Below, one piece after another: positions 8,328 to 17,233 of a DNA stretch of 64,000 nt. The DNA is from Paenibacillus faecalis (GTDB lineage Bacteria > Bacillota > Bacilli > Paenibacillales > Paenibacillaceae). Positions within the stretch are counted from its first letter, which is position 1, and every line of letters starts with the position of its first letter. The stretch covers positions 904,103 to 968,102 of the forward strand of contig NZ_LT985747.1 in the NCBI RefSeq assembly GCF_900289175.1, given 5' to 3'. The notes under the pieces are model-generated. The model worked only from the letters and a program-made list of their open reading frames with translations, searched no databases and was not told where the DNA came from. Both the position numbers and the translations under genes were made by a program.

Positions 8328-9995
8328 TTAATTCCCCGCCATTTTTTGGAGATTCTCTTGCCATCTCTGTGTCTTGAACTCAAGCAGCTTACTGTACCCA
8401 GCAGCCTGTGCATCTGCTTCCGCCTGATCCAGAATGGCTAAAACTTCGTCATCACTTTTCGCATAGAGGGCTTTAGCTCTAGCTTCTAGGTATATATCTT
8501 CGACACGCTGACGAATAATTCCTTCCTCGCTATCCGGCATTGGGTCCAAGTTGATAAACTCTGTTGCATCCGCTTGTGTTTTCCATGTAATTTCATGCTG
8601 CCAACGTGTAGACCAGTTACGCTTTTCTTCCGGCAATGTGCTTTCGTATTTAGCTTTTGCCTGGTCGATGTATACTGTGTTACCTGTCCACTGAATATTG
8701 GTTGTGAGTGCCTGGAATTTAGCCAAACCTTCTGCATCCTCTGTATAAGCTTCAGTAAACTTTGGTGTTAATCCGTCTTCTTCAAGGCCATCCCAGTATT
8801 TACCCTCTGGTCCCCACATTTGGATACGCTGTCCTTCAGGGCTTGTGTACCAATCGAGGAAAGCAAAGATGGCTTCAGGGTCTTTAGCATTTTTGGTAAT
8901 TACGCTGACGTTCCAACCCAGCTGAGTGTATGTTCCCGGATAAATCTTATCTTTGTCCAATCCTTCTTTGCGAATTGGCCAAATCATGAAGTAACCGGCA
9001 TCTGGATCTTCCGCAGTCAAGAGCGCATGAGCGTTCATCGCATATTCCGTCGGGCTGGATGAAGCAAATACAGCGACTCTGCCTGTGTTCACTTTTTCTT
9101 TTACCTGATCAGCTGTTTGTGTCATGGCATCCTGAGAGATCAATTTCTCCCGGAACAGTTTGGAACTATACTGCATCGACTCCCGGAATACCGGGTCCGT
9201 AAAGATCGAAGTCAATTTATCGCCTTGAGGTACAGCACGGATACTGATGTAACGAGTAAGCACATCTTCACCAAAAGCACTGTACAATACGTCTAGCCCC
9301 TGTCCGTCTTTAGCCAAATATGGCTCGAATGGAACGACGTTCGGATAGTTTTCTTTAACCATTTTCAAATAATTGTACAAGTCATCTGTTGTCTCCAGAG
9401 GCGGTGAACCCAATTCCTCATAGATCTTTTTGTTGACAACGTAACCGGCGTTACCGTTCGGCTGGCTTGTATACCAGTTCGGGAACTGATACAACTTGCC
9501 GTCTTCCGAGCGAAGCATGTTAATACCTGCTTCTCCTAACCATTCTTTCAAATTCGGATATTTATCGAGATAGTCATCAAAAGGAACGAGCAAGCCTTCT
9601 GAACGCAACTTTTCTACAGTCGGTCCACGGTCCATCCACATCACATCAGGCAATGACTCGGACGCAATCATCGTGTTCAATTTCTGTTCCGCATTACCGC
9701 CAGATTGAATGGCTGTGATATTAACCTTCTTATTCTCCTTGACCCACTTTGAAGCTTCGTCATCTCCCCATGGAGGCATTGTATACCAGTCATAGTGACC
9801 ATAGAAAGTAAAATCCAAAGGGTTTTCGCCTAGAACATATTTGCTTTCTGTTTTCGGAGTATCTGTGTTCTCTGGTTCCGCAGGAGCTTCACTAGCCGTT
9901 TTGCCCCCATTACCTCCAGCACATCCAGCAAGTAGCATTGCCCCTGCCAACAAAGCCGCCATTGATGACGTCAGTGCCCTTCTTTTTAACCTCAT
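8328..9995 (-). CDS. Extracellular solute-binding lipoprotein of a carbohydrate ABC importer (LplA/YtcQ-like)
   Basis: This lipoprotein captures a sugar or oligosaccharide outside the cell for the two permeases encoded upstream. The first 25 residues are a lipoprotein signal peptide with lipobox LAGC, and the mature protein begins with Cys followed by a Gly/Glu/Thr-rich linker. The rest is a family-1 binding-protein fold of about 530 residues with the typical DVMWMDRGP and PEAIFAFLDWYTSPEGQ motifs. GGGGAAG precedes the start. No ATPase gene is present here; importers of this type share an MsmX-like ATPase encoded elsewhere. The substrate cannot be told. Confidence 0.9.
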   Translation of the reverse strand: MRLKRRALTSSMAALLAGAMLLAGCAGGNGGKTASEAPAEPENTDTPKTESKYVLGENPLDFTFYGHYDWYTMPPWGDDEASKWVKENKKVNITAIQSGGNAEQKLNTMIASESLPDVMWMDRGPTVEKLRSEGLLVPFDDYLDKYPNLKEWLGEAGINMLRSEDGKLYQFPNWYTSQPNGNAGYVVNKKIYEELGSPPLETTDDLYNYLKMVKENYPNVVPFEPYLAKDGQGLDVLYSAFGEDVLTRYISIRAVPQGDKLTSIFTDPVFRESMQYSSKLFREKLISQDAMTQTADQVKEKVNTGRVAVFASSSPTEYAMNAHALLTAEDPDAGYFMIWPIRKEGLDKDKIYPGTYTQLGWNVSVITKNAKDPEAIFAFLDWYTSPEGQRIQMWGPEGKYWDGLEEDGLTPKFTEAYTEDAEGLAKFQALTTNIQWTGNTVYIDQAKAKYESTLPEEKRNWSTRWQHEITWKTQADATEFINLDPMPDSEEGIIRQRVEDIYLEARAKALYAKSDDEVLAILDQAEADAQAAGYSKLLEFKTQRWQENLQKMAGN

Positions 9996-10070
9996 TTCTC
10001 TTTCTTCCCCTTTCGTTAATGCCTATGGTTTTATGTTAAAGCGTAAGCTTTTAACATCATGGTCAGCAAA

Positions 10071-10973
10071 CTATTCTTTCAATGAACCTACCAATACACC
10101 CTTAACGAAATACTTCTGGACGAACGGATATACCATGATGATTGGAACCGTCGCGACCATCATTGTAGCCATGGACAATGATTTTGAGGTTACGGTCTGC
10201 ATTTTTTGAAGCTGTCCTTGTGCCGCTGAATCCAGATTACCAATCTGGTCGGAAACGATATTCGTATTGAGTATTTGTTTCAGCATCGTCTGTATCGGCA
10301 TCAGGTTCTCATCGTTGATATAGATGCTTGGATAAAACCAGTCGTTCCAGTGGTTAACTGCTGTAAACAAGGATAGCGTAGCGATAACCGGGCCTGAGAG
10401 CGGCAGCACGATTCGGAAGAACACTCCCCAGTTACCACACCCGTCAATTTTGGCCGATTCTTCCAAGCCTGCAGGAAGTCCTCGAAAAAAGGTTCTGAAT
10501 ATGATCATGTTCCAGACGCTAACGAGAGACGGGATAATAAATACCCAGAAGGAATCCATCAAACCCAAAGCGCGAATCAAAAGAAAGCTTGGAATCAATC
10601 CGCCACTGAAGTACATCGTGACGATACACATAATCATGTAATATTTACGCCCAATCAGCTCTCTTTTGGTCATCCCATAAGCAAAGATCGCAGTCGTAAT
10701 GATTGATGAAATAGTACCTATAATGGTCCGCATTATGGAAACATAAAAACCGTTTATAATGCGATCATCGTTAAATACGATTTTGTAGTTCTCCAGTGTA
10801 AATTCTCTAGGCCAGAATGTAACGCCGCCAAGTGATGTATCAGCCCCTTCGTTAAAAGAGATAACCGCAGCGTTCCAAAATGGATAAAATGTTACAAATG
10901 CCAGAAATACGAGGAATATATAAATCATGATGACCATTACACGGTCTCCAAAGCTTAGACGTACCAAGATCAT
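10071..10973 (-). CDS. Carbohydrate ABC transporter permease, LplC/YtcP-like
   Basis: This is the second inner-membrane channel subunit of the importer, about 300 residues with six predicted membrane helices (for example MIYIFLVFLAFVTFYPFW). The EAA-type loop for ATPase contact is EESAKIDGCGNWGVFFRIVL. It belongs to the MalG/LplC family; the C-terminus (VQKYFVKGVLVGSLKE) is characteristic. ATG 10973 lies only 3 nt after AAGGAG. TTG 10967 has a better 9-nt spacing and may be the real start. The gene follows the LplB-like permease gene by about 28 nt and precedes the binding-protein gene. Confidence 0.9.
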   Translation of the reverse strand: MILVRLSFGDRVMVIMIYIFLVFLAFVTFYPFWNAAVISFNEGADTSLGGVTFWPREFTLENYKIVFNDDRIINGFYVSIMRTIIGTISSIITTAIFAYGMTKRELIGRKYYMIMCIVTMYFSGGLIPSFLLIRALGLMDSFWVFIIPSLVSVWNMIIFRTFFRGLPAGLEESAKIDGCGNWGVFFRIVLPLSGPVIATLSLFTAVNHWNDWFYPSIYINDENLMPIQTMLKQILNTNIVSDQIGNLDSAAQGQLQKMQTVTSKSLSMATMMVATVPIIMVYPFVQKYFVKGVLVGSLKE

Positions 10974-11001
10974 TCGCTCCTTTCAACTAGAGGCCTGAAT
11001 C

Positions 11002-11958
11002 CTACCATAGACTGTTACCTGATTTACGCGCAACGAAGTTTGCTATGGTTAATAGCCCTACGCTGATAACGGCTTTGAACAGTCCGACTGCAGTAGCGTA
11101 CGAGAATCGTGAATTCTGAATACCGACTCGATAAACATATGTATCGATAACATCCGCTACGTCACGAAGTACCGGATTCACACCAAGGAGCAAAATATCT
11201 TCAAAACCTGCGGTGAGCAAGTTTCCGATCTGAAGAATCATAAAGATTGTGACAACCGGCATAATTGTAGGAAGGGTGATCGTTAAGATCTGTCGGAATT
11301 TACTTGCACCGTCTATATCCGCCGCTTCATACATATGTGGATCAACGCCAGCGATCGCAGCCAAGTATACAATGGAACCAAAACCGATCTCTTTCCAAAC
11401 TCCCGTTGTCACCAATATTCCCCAGAAATATTCAGGTATCGATAGAAAACTGATAGGCTCTTCAATCAGGTTGAACTTTTGCAGTAGTATATTGATGCTT
11501 CCGTTATCTGTGGACAAAAGAGACATTGCGAAACCCGCAACAATAACCCACGACAGAAAGTGCGGTAGATAGCTGACGGTTTGTACAACCCGTTTAAAAG
11601 CCATATTCCGGACCTCGTTCAACATAAGAGCGAGCAAGATCGGAGCCGGAAACCCGATAAAAAATTTCATTAAACTGATGACGATGGTATTTCGCATAAC
11701 ATTAAGAAATTCTGGTGATTCAAAGAACATCTGAAAGTGCTTAAATCCGACCCATGGGCTCGCCGCCATCCCCTTAAAAATACTGTAATCTTGGAAAGCC
11801 ATTAATACGCCATACATAGGTATGTAAGCAAATACAAAAATGAGCGCCAATGCTGGAAGTACCATCAATTGAATATCCCACTGTTTAAAAAAACGGATCA
11901 GGATGTTGTCTTGTCTCCGTTTGGGGATGTGTTCTCTTTCAATGGATGTCTGAGCCAT
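11002..11958 (-). CDS. Carbohydrate ABC transporter permease, LplB/YteP-like
   Basis: This is the first gene of the importer operon. It encodes an inner-membrane permease of about 318 residues in the MalF/LplB family, with six membrane segments (for example LMVLPALALIFVFAYIPMYG). The EAA loop is YEAADIDGASKFRQILTITL, and the family end YATAVGLFKAVISVGLL...NFVARKSGNSLW is present. The open frame extends to 11994, but ATG 11958 has an excellent site (GGGGGAGGAACAGAT) and gives the usual N-terminus with a charged cytoplasmic leader. A cre-like site lies about 100 bp upstream. Confidence 0.9.
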   Translation of the reverse strand: MAQTSIEREHIPKRRQDNILIRFFKQWDIQLMVLPALALIFVFAYIPMYGVLMAFQDYSIFKGMAASPWVGFKHFQMFFESPEFLNVMRNTIVISLMKFFIGFPAPILLALMLNEVRNMAFKRVVQTVSYLPHFLSWVIVAGFAMSLLSTDNGSINILLQKFNLIEEPISFLSIPEYFWGILVTTGVWKEIGFGSIVYLAAIAGVDPHMYEAADIDGASKFRQILTITLPTIMPVVTIFMILQIGNLLTAGFEDILLLGVNPVLRDVADVIDTYVYRVGIQNSRFSYATAVGLFKAVISVGLLTIANFVARKSGNSLW

Positions 11959-12060
11959 ATCTGTTCCTCCCCCGACTGATCTAGTTGCCTTCATTTTAGC
12001 TGAATAAATTATCTGTTACTATTTGCCTATTCAACGAAAAATGATACTCATCAATCGAGT

Positions 12061-12076
12061 TTTAAAACGCTTTCAT
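12061..12076 (-). promoter_or_regulatory. Catabolite-responsive element (cre)-like site before the sugar importer
   Basis: On the minus strand ATGAAAGCGTTTTAAA matches the CcpA cre consensus (TGNAANCGNWNNCW) except for one position near its right end. It is about 105 bp upstream of the LplB-like gene, where carbon catabolite control of a sugar importer would be expected. It is only a candidate. Confidence 0.35.
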
Positions 12077-12096
12077 ATTTATCCATAAAAATGGAA

Positions 12097-12144
12097 AAAG
12101 AAACGACATAAACACCCTTTCATCAGGATGAAAATCGTTTCTTT
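12097..12144 (-). terminator. Second hairpin in the ispH-importer intergenic region
   Basis: AAAGAAACG at 12097-12105 pairs with CGTTTCTTT at 12136-12144. Between them lies a smaller perfect hairpin, TTTCATC with GATGAAA. On the minus strand the stem runs into TTCCATTTTT. Lying just past the ispH terminator, it may be a backup terminator. Confidence 0.45.
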
Positions 12145-12151
12145 TAACTAA

Positions 12152-12187
12152 AATAACCCGAAGCGAAAAATTCCGCTCGGGTTATTA
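12152..12187 (-). terminator. Rho-independent terminator of ispH
   Basis: On the minus strand AATAACCCGAGCG pairs with CGCTTCGGGTTATT (one bulge) and is followed by TTTAG. It lies 30 nt past the ispH stop codon. Confidence 0.7.
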
Positions 12188-12216
12188 TCAATAAATATCG
12201 AATTAGGCCAAACGCT

Positions 12217-13176
12217 TTAGTTGGAAGATGAAGGGCTCTTCTTCCTCACCGGAGGAAGCAGCTTGCTCATATTAACCGTTCTGTTAATCTCCCACGTATC
12301 GGGCTGATCATGTTCATATTGCTCCAGATACGCGATAACTTCCTTCGTGATAGGGGTTGGAGTCGATGCCCCCGACGTTACAGCAACTTTGTTTACACCT
12401 TCAAACCACTCACGTTTCAGCTCAGTAACATCACCGATCCGGTATGCCTTGACGCCTGCAATTTCCTCAGACACCTGAGCAAGTCGGTTTGAGTTGTTGC
12501 TTCTCGGATCACCAACAACGATAACCAAATCAGCCTGACCGGCCTGCTCGGCCACAGCCTCCTGCCGGACCTGGGTGGCAAGACAGATTTCATTATGAAT
12601 TTCTGCATGAGGATATTTCTCCAACAGCCGCTTCATAATATGCTTGATGTCCCACTGGCTCATTGTCGTCTGGTTCGTTATGATCACTCGGTCAGCTTTC
12701 ACCTGTAGAGAATCAATCTCTTCTTCCTTCTCGATTAAATGAACGCGGTCCGGTGCAATTCCAATCGCACCTTCAGGCTCAGGATGACCTTTTTTGCCGA
12801 TATAAATAATGACATACCCATCCGCAGCCTTCTCCCGTATCAAATCATGGGTCTTCGTTACGTCAGGACACGTAGCATCAACCGTAGTCAATCCCTTATC
12901 TCTGGCCAGCTTGCGAACTTCAGGAGAAACGCCATGAGCTGTAAAAATAACGGTCCCTTTATCCACCTGATTCAATATTTCCACACGGTTCGGCCCGTCC
13001 AGCGTAATAATCCCTTCGTCCTCGAAAGACTTCGTAACATGACTGTTATGAACAATCATACCTAATATATAGATAGGCCGCGGAAGATTCAAATTTTTCG
13101 CTGCCTGCCGTGCCAAAACCATTGCATCGACAACACCGTAGCAATAGCCGCGCGGCGAGATTTTGATCACTTCCAT
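12217..13176 (-). CDS. ispH: 4-hydroxy-3-methylbut-2-enyl diphosphate reductase
   Basis: This is the last enzyme of the MEP isoprenoid pathway. It reduces HMBPP to isopentenyl and dimethylallyl diphosphate with a [4Fe-4S] cluster. The three cluster cysteines are visible in [15 protein letters not shown] and [11 protein letters not shown]. Other conserved motifs are the [20 protein letters not shown] and SGASTPTP segments. The frame opens at GTG 13185, but ATG 13176 is better placed after AGCAGGTG. The product is about 319 residues, the usual length for the long Bacillus-type protein. Downstream are two tandem hairpins. It seems to be transcribed alone. Confidence 0.95.
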   Translation of the reverse strand: MEVIKISPRGYCYGVVDAMVLARQAAKNLNLPRPIYILGMIVHNSHVTKSFEDEGIITLDGPNRVEILNQVDKGTVIFTAHGVSPEVRKLARDKGLTTVDATCPDVTKTHDLIREKAADGYVIIYIGKKGHPEPEGAIGIAPDRVHLIEKEEEIDSLQVKADRVIITNQTTMSQWDIKHIMKRLLEKYPHAEIHNEICLATQVRQEAVAEQAGQADLVIVVGDPRSNNSNRLAQVSEEIAGVKAYRIGDVTELKREWFEGVNKVAVTSGASTPTPITKEVIAYLEQYEHDQPDTWEINRTVNMSKLLPPVRKKSPSSSN

Positions 13177-13225
13177 GGTCTTCACCTGCTTTCTGATTTA
13201 CGTGACGATCTTTCTCATTATAACG

Positions 13226-14686
13226 CTATTCCAGCGGAGGAGCAAAAATGATTGGCAGCCAGACGATAAACGTGGTGCCTTCCCCTCTTTTGGTTACGAC
13301 CTCAACCGATCCCCCATGCACATCGATAATCCATTTGGCAATCGATAAGCCAAGACCGGTCCCTTCCGTTACCCCTCTGGATTGATCAGCCCGGTAAAAC
13401 CGATCGAAAATATACGGAACCTCGTCTTTGTTCATTCCAATTCCCGTATCCGAGAAACGGATGCCAACCTGACCTTTGTACAAGATCACGTCCAGTCTGA
13501 CTTCGCCCTCAGGTGTGTATTTAAAGCCATTTTCTATAAAAATGAACAGCATCTGTTGTAAATAATCCCGGTTGCCCTCCACGTATACGCCGTTAAGAAT
13601 CGACAAGTCGCCGGTATGCCACTCGGCTTTACGCGGAAGAAAGCTGGCCCGACGGACGACTTCTTCAAGGAGAGGCTCCAGAGCTACAGGTTCCTTCTCA
13701 AAGGTCTGGCCGGTATCTGCACGCGCAAGTGACAGCATATCGGACAATAAGCGGCTCATTCGTTTCGCTTCATCTGAAATATCCCCAATGGCCTCCACCG
13801 ATATTTGCTTCAAGGTTTCCTCATCCAAATCCGGTCTTTCAGAAGGGGAGCCCTCCCATATTTTGTGGAGCAGGTCCACATTTCCTCGGATTGTCGTCAG
13901 AGGTGTTCTCAGCTCATGCGAAGCATCTGAAACAAATCTACGCTGTGCGGCATAGGCATCCTCCAACTCTTTATAGAAGCCTTCTGTCCTCTCAAGCATG
14001 CCGTTAAATGTGTCGATCAGACTCCCAATCTCATCCTGCGGACCGTCATTTTCAATTCGCAAACTAAGATCTGTCCCCTTCTGAATCTGATTGGCGGCAT
14101 CGGCCACTTTCTGAATCGGCTTCATCGATTTCCGGGCCATGAACAGACCTAACGTCGAGGCAATGATAAGTGTGGCGAGAGATCCCGTAAACAGCACGGA
14201 TCTCAACCGGGCCAGCGTTCTTTCGGCGGGTCCTGTATAAGCTCCGACCTGTAACCATCCGTAAACCTCGTTATCCTGTGTATAAACAAAGTCCTGATAT
14301 ATTAAAAATGGATATCCTGCAACATTTTGCATCTTAAATCCTGCTTCCTTGCCTGCCCTGGAAATGGAAGGTACATCAAATTCAAGACCACGAAGCTTCA
14401 TGTTGTCGGAACGCCATTCTTTCTGATTATGATACGTATAGGACTGGACATAAAGGTCTGCCTCTTCCATACGCACGGTGGAAGAAGGATCGGGCGAAAA
14501 ACTCGTGCCTCCATCGTCATTGATCCTAAGCACCGGACGGATTTTGTTATATTGCTGCTGGATACGTGATTTCAATTCATCATACGTATACAAATGAACA
14601 AACCCGTACACAGCCAGGCTGAAGGCTAGCAGCGTTATGAACAGGATACCGGAGTACCATGCTGTAAGACGCAGCCGAATAGACAT
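13226..14686 (-). CDS. Membrane sensor histidine kinase with HAMP domain
   Basis: This 486-residue kinase has two membrane helices (about residues 10-30 and 165-185) flanking an extracellular domain of about 130 residues. A HAMP domain follows, then HisKA with the phospho-accepting histidine in SDASHELRTPLTTIRGN. The HATPase domain contains ENGFKYTPEG, DTGIGMNKD and GTGLGLSIAKWI. It starts 2 nt after the regulator stop codon, so the two are translationally coupled. The htrA protease gene is directly upstream of the pair, which recalls CssRS beside htrB in Bacillus. That analogy is an inference, since the sensor domain is not clearly CssS-like. Confidence 0.88.
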   Translation of the reverse strand: MSIRLRLTAWYSGILFITLLAFSLAVYGFVHLYTYDELKSRIQQQYNKIRPVLRINDDGGTSFSPDPSSTVRMEEADLYVQSYTYHNQKEWRSDNMKLRGLEFDVPSISRAGKEAGFKMQNVAGYPFLIYQDFVYTQDNEVYGWLQVGAYTGPAERTLARLRSVLFTGSLATLIIASTLGLFMARKSMKPIQKVADAANQIQKGTDLSLRIENDGPQDEIGSLIDTFNGMLERTEGFYKELEDAYAAQRRFVSDASHELRTPLTTIRGNVDLLHKIWEGSPSERPDLDEETLKQISVEAIGDISDEAKRMSRLLSDMLSLARADTGQTFEKEPVALEPLLEEVVRRASFLPRKAEWHTGDLSILNGVYVEGNRDYLQQMLFIFIENGFKYTPEGEVRLDVILYKGQVGIRFSDTGIGMNKDEVPYIFDRFYRADQSRGVTEGTGLGLSIAKWIIDVHGGSVEVVTKRGEGTTFIVWLPIIFAPPLE

Positions 14687-14688
14687 AT

Positions 14689-15375
14689 TTAAGTATCCCC
14701 CCGTAAAATATACCCCGCTCCGCGGATCGTCTGAATCAATCTTTTACCGCCATGCTCCTCCGTTTTTTGCCGAAGCATCGCGATATAGACTTCAAGTACA
14801 TTCGACTCACCGCTATAATCATAGCCCCAGATTTTATCCATAATCAGGTCACGAGACAGCACCCGCTTCGGATTCATCATAAATAAATGAAGCAGCTCAA
14901 ACTCTTTGGCTGTAAGTTCCAATTTCTTGCCGTCCCGGGTGACTTCCCTTGCATCCGTATCCATAACCAGGTCCTCGTATACAATCTTCCGTGTCTCCAG
15001 CTCTTCATCCGTTTTCCTGCGAAGCAGAGCCCGAACACGGGCAAGCAATTCTTCGAGAGCAAATGGCTTGACCAGATAGTCATCCGCCCCGGTATCCAAT
15101 CCCTTAACCCGGTTCTCAACCTCGTCTTTGGCTGTAAGCATAAGTACAGGTATTTTGCTCCCGCCTTCCCTAAGCCTTCGGAGCGCCTCAAAGCCATCCA
15201 CCTGCGGCATCATAACGTCGAGTATAACAACGTCCGGCTCTTCATTCAGAATCATTCTCAAGCCTTCTGCACCATTAGAAGCGGTATAAACATCATACCC
15301 TTCAAAGGCGAGACCGCGTCTTAACATGGAAATGATTTTCTCATCATCGTCTACTATTAAAATTCGGGATCGCAT
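14689..15375 (-). CDS. Response regulator, OmpR/PhoB family
   Basis: This 228-residue regulator partners the kinase encoded downstream. The receiver domain has DDD (residues 9-11), phospho-acceptor D53 (VILDVMMPQVDG), a T in MLTAKDE and K in YLVKPFALEELLAR. The winged-helix effector domain contains LTAKEFELLHLF and RDLIMDKIWGYD, ending with IRGAGYILR. AGAGGAGA precedes the ATG. Its position behind htrA, and the direct repeats in the htrA upstream region, suggest that it controls the protease gene. Confidence 0.9.
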   Translation of the reverse strand: MRSRILIVDDDEKIISMLRRGLAFEGYDVYTASNGAEGLRMILNEEPDVVILDVMMPQVDGFEALRRLREGGSKIPVLMLTAKDEVENRVKGLDTGADDYLVKPFALEELLARVRALLRRKTDEELETRKIVYEDLVMDTDAREVTRDGKKLELTAKEFELLHLFMMNPKRVLSRDLIMDKIWGYDYSGESNVLEVYIAMLRQKTEEHGGKRLIQTIRGAGYILRGDT

Positions 15376-15444
15376 ATAATTATCTCCTCTGTTTGTTATA
15401 TCATTTCTCCTACAACCCCATTATATCCACGCCTTAGAGAACAG

Positions 15445-15476
15445 CACAAGCGGAAGGAGCATCCCCTTCCGCTTGT
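15445..15476 (-). terminator. 12-bp perfect stem between htrA and the two-component genes
   Basis: ACAAGCGGAAGG pairs with CCTTCCGCTTGT around a 7-8 nt loop, just past the htrA stop codon. The minus-strand side lacks a clean T-run, so read-through into the regulator gene is possible. Confidence 0.5.
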
Positions 15477-15489
15477 ATTGTTTCAAACT

Positions 15490-17088
15490 TTATTGTTGCT
15501 GTTTCTGGGAAGCTTGATATTCATTCCGATCACCGATCGTCAGCGGCAAGTCCAGCTTCTTCCCGTTACGCACAACATTCAGCGTAATTTTATCCCCGAC
15601 CTTCTTGGATTTAATAAATTCAACGAGCTCGTTATGCGTTGCATATTTGGTACCATCCACTCCGGTAATAATATCATACTGGCGGAGATCCGCTTCATAA
15701 GCAGGGCTGCGGTATAATACACTGTCAACATAAGTGCCTTCCTTCACATCTGTACCAAGCTGCTGCGCTATTTGAGGGGTCAGTGTGCCAAGTGTTGCTC
15801 CAATGAAAGGAACCGGTTCTTTCGGTACCTCTTGACCGTTCTTCAAATAATCCAGAACTTCAAGAATAGTCTCGGAAGGGATTGCGAAACCTATACCTTG
15901 CGCCTCTGCACTTACAGCGACGTTCATTCCAATGACCTCACCATTCATATTAAGGAGCGGACCGCCTGAGTTACCTGGGTTAATGGAAGCATCGGTTTGA
16001 AGCAAATGCTCATAGTTACGATCCTCTTCACCATTCTGTCCGGCAATTTCAATGCTACGCTCTTTGGAGCTAAGCACACCCGCTGTTACCGTATGCTCAA
16101 AACCTTTCGGGTTACCGATCGCAACCAGCCATTCTCCAACCTTCAAATCCTCCGAATTGCCAAGTTCCACATATGGGAAATCTTTATCTCCTTCGATCTT
16201 AAGAACTGCCAGGTCGAGCTCATAGCTTGAGCCGAGCAATTTGGCCTCGTATGGCTTTTTATTATCCTGGAGAGTTACCTGAATAACATCAGCACCATGA
16301 ATAACATGCTCATTTGTCAAAATATAACCGGATTTGTCAAAAATAAAGCCGGACCCAATTCCAGACTGTATCAGCTGAGGAGAGTCGTTGCTACTTCCTT
16401 CACTGCTGCTTCTTCCATTCGGCAAGTCACCAAAGAAGAAGCGGTATATTGGATCATTCATATACGGATTGCCTTGACTGCTTCCGTCACTCTTTACAAA
16501 CGTTTCAATCAGTGTTACAGCAGGACTCGCCTGATCGACAACAGACGTTACATCACCCGGATTAGAAGAAGCTGATACTGCCGTAGCAGCATTATTTCCG
16601 CCAGATGATCCAGCACCTGAATCAGCACCTTGTGATGCTACTGTATCAGGGGTAAACAGATTTGCCCGATCCGCTGCAAACATAAGCCCGGTAATGACAA
16701 GCATACCTGCAAGAAAGGATAGGAGAACGGTTTTTACAGAGCTTTTCGGCTTGCTGTTATTAAAGTTCCATTGTCCGCCAGAGTTTTTCTCTGAAAAGGA
16801 TTCCCCTTTCCCTCCTCCATTCCCATTTCCTTGGCCTGAAGCTCCGGATGCATAACTTGGAGCAGGAACCTGTTTTACCGGCTGTGGAGCTGTAATTTCC
16901 ACTTCCTGCGCTCCATGTTGTCCGTAAGCGTCTTGCCCTTCTCTTTGACCGTCTCCATCACTGATCGACTTGAATGGACCATAAGAATAATAATAAGAAG
17001 AGCTGTCCGATGATTGCGTTTGATGTTCTTGACCCTCATTGGTTTGTTCCTCATTGTTAGGACCAAACCGATTTCTTTGATCGTCCAT
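15490..17088 (-). CDS. htrA: HtrA/DegP-like membrane-anchored serine protease with PDZ domain
   Basis: This is a quality-control protease acting outside the membrane on misfolded secreted proteins. The 532-residue protein has a Gln/Ser/Gly-rich cytoplasmic tail of about 115 residues, one membrane helix (about 119-139) and a Gly/Ser/Ala-rich linker. The trypsin-like domain carries the triad H261 (TNEHVIHGAD), D292 (YELDLAVLKI) and S374 (INPGNSGGPL). A C-terminal PDZ domain (about 425-520) follows. The start is well supported by AGGAGG seven bases before ATG. It lies between liaFSR and a two-component system, matching its role in envelope stress. B. subtilis has three such proteases (HtrA, HtrB, YyxA); which one this matches is not clear. 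Confidence 0.92.
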   Translation of the reverse strand: MDDQRNRFGPNNEEQTNEGQEHQTQSSDSSSYYYSYGPFKSISDGDGQREGQDAYGQHGAQEVEITAPQPVKQVPAPSYASGASGQGNGNGGGKGESFSEKNSGGQWNFNNSKPKSSVKTVLLSFLAGMLVITGLMFAADRANLFTPDTVASQGADSGAGSSGGNNAATAVSASSNPGDVTSVVDQASPAVTLIETFVKSDGSSQGNPYMNDPIYRFFFGDLPNGRSSSEGSSNDSPQLIQSGIGSGFIFDKSGYILTNEHVIHGADVIQVTLQDNKKPYEAKLLGSSYELDLAVLKIEGDKDFPYVELGNSEDLKVGEWLVAIGNPKGFEHTVTAGVLSSKERSIEIAGQNGEEDRNYEHLLQTDASINPGNSGGPLLNMNGEVIGMNVAVSAEAQGIGFAIPSETILEVLDYLKNGQEVPKEPVPFIGATLGTLTPQIAQQLGTDVKEGTYVDSVLYRSPAYEADLRQYDIITGVDGTKYATHNELVEFIKSKKVGDKITLNVVRNGKKLDLPLTIGDRNEYQASQKQQQ

Positions 17089-17158
17089 ATTTTTACCTCC
17101 TATTTGAGAATACCCTTATTGTTTTTAGGTGTTAATTTTTGATCTGTTCTTATTGTGT

Positions 17159-17189
17159 ACTATAAACCTTAATATCACCTTAAAAACAA
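17159..17189 (-). promoter_or_regulatory. Direct repeat TTAAGG-N5-TTAAGG in the htrA upstream region
   Basis: On the minus strand two TTAAGG hexamers (17178-17183 and 17167-17172) repeat with 11-bp periodicity, the geometry used by OmpR-family dimers. They lie directly before a TATAGT hexamer (17159-17164), with a weak TTGTTT at 17184-17189. The gap between liaR and htrA therefore probably holds an htrA promoter, possibly the target of the OmpR-type regulator at 14689. The exact -35/-10 pair is uncertain. Confidence 0.4.
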
Positions 17190-17233
17190 TTAAAAGGAAG
17201 ATAAAAACGAACGAGCAAAACATATCTCAGGCT

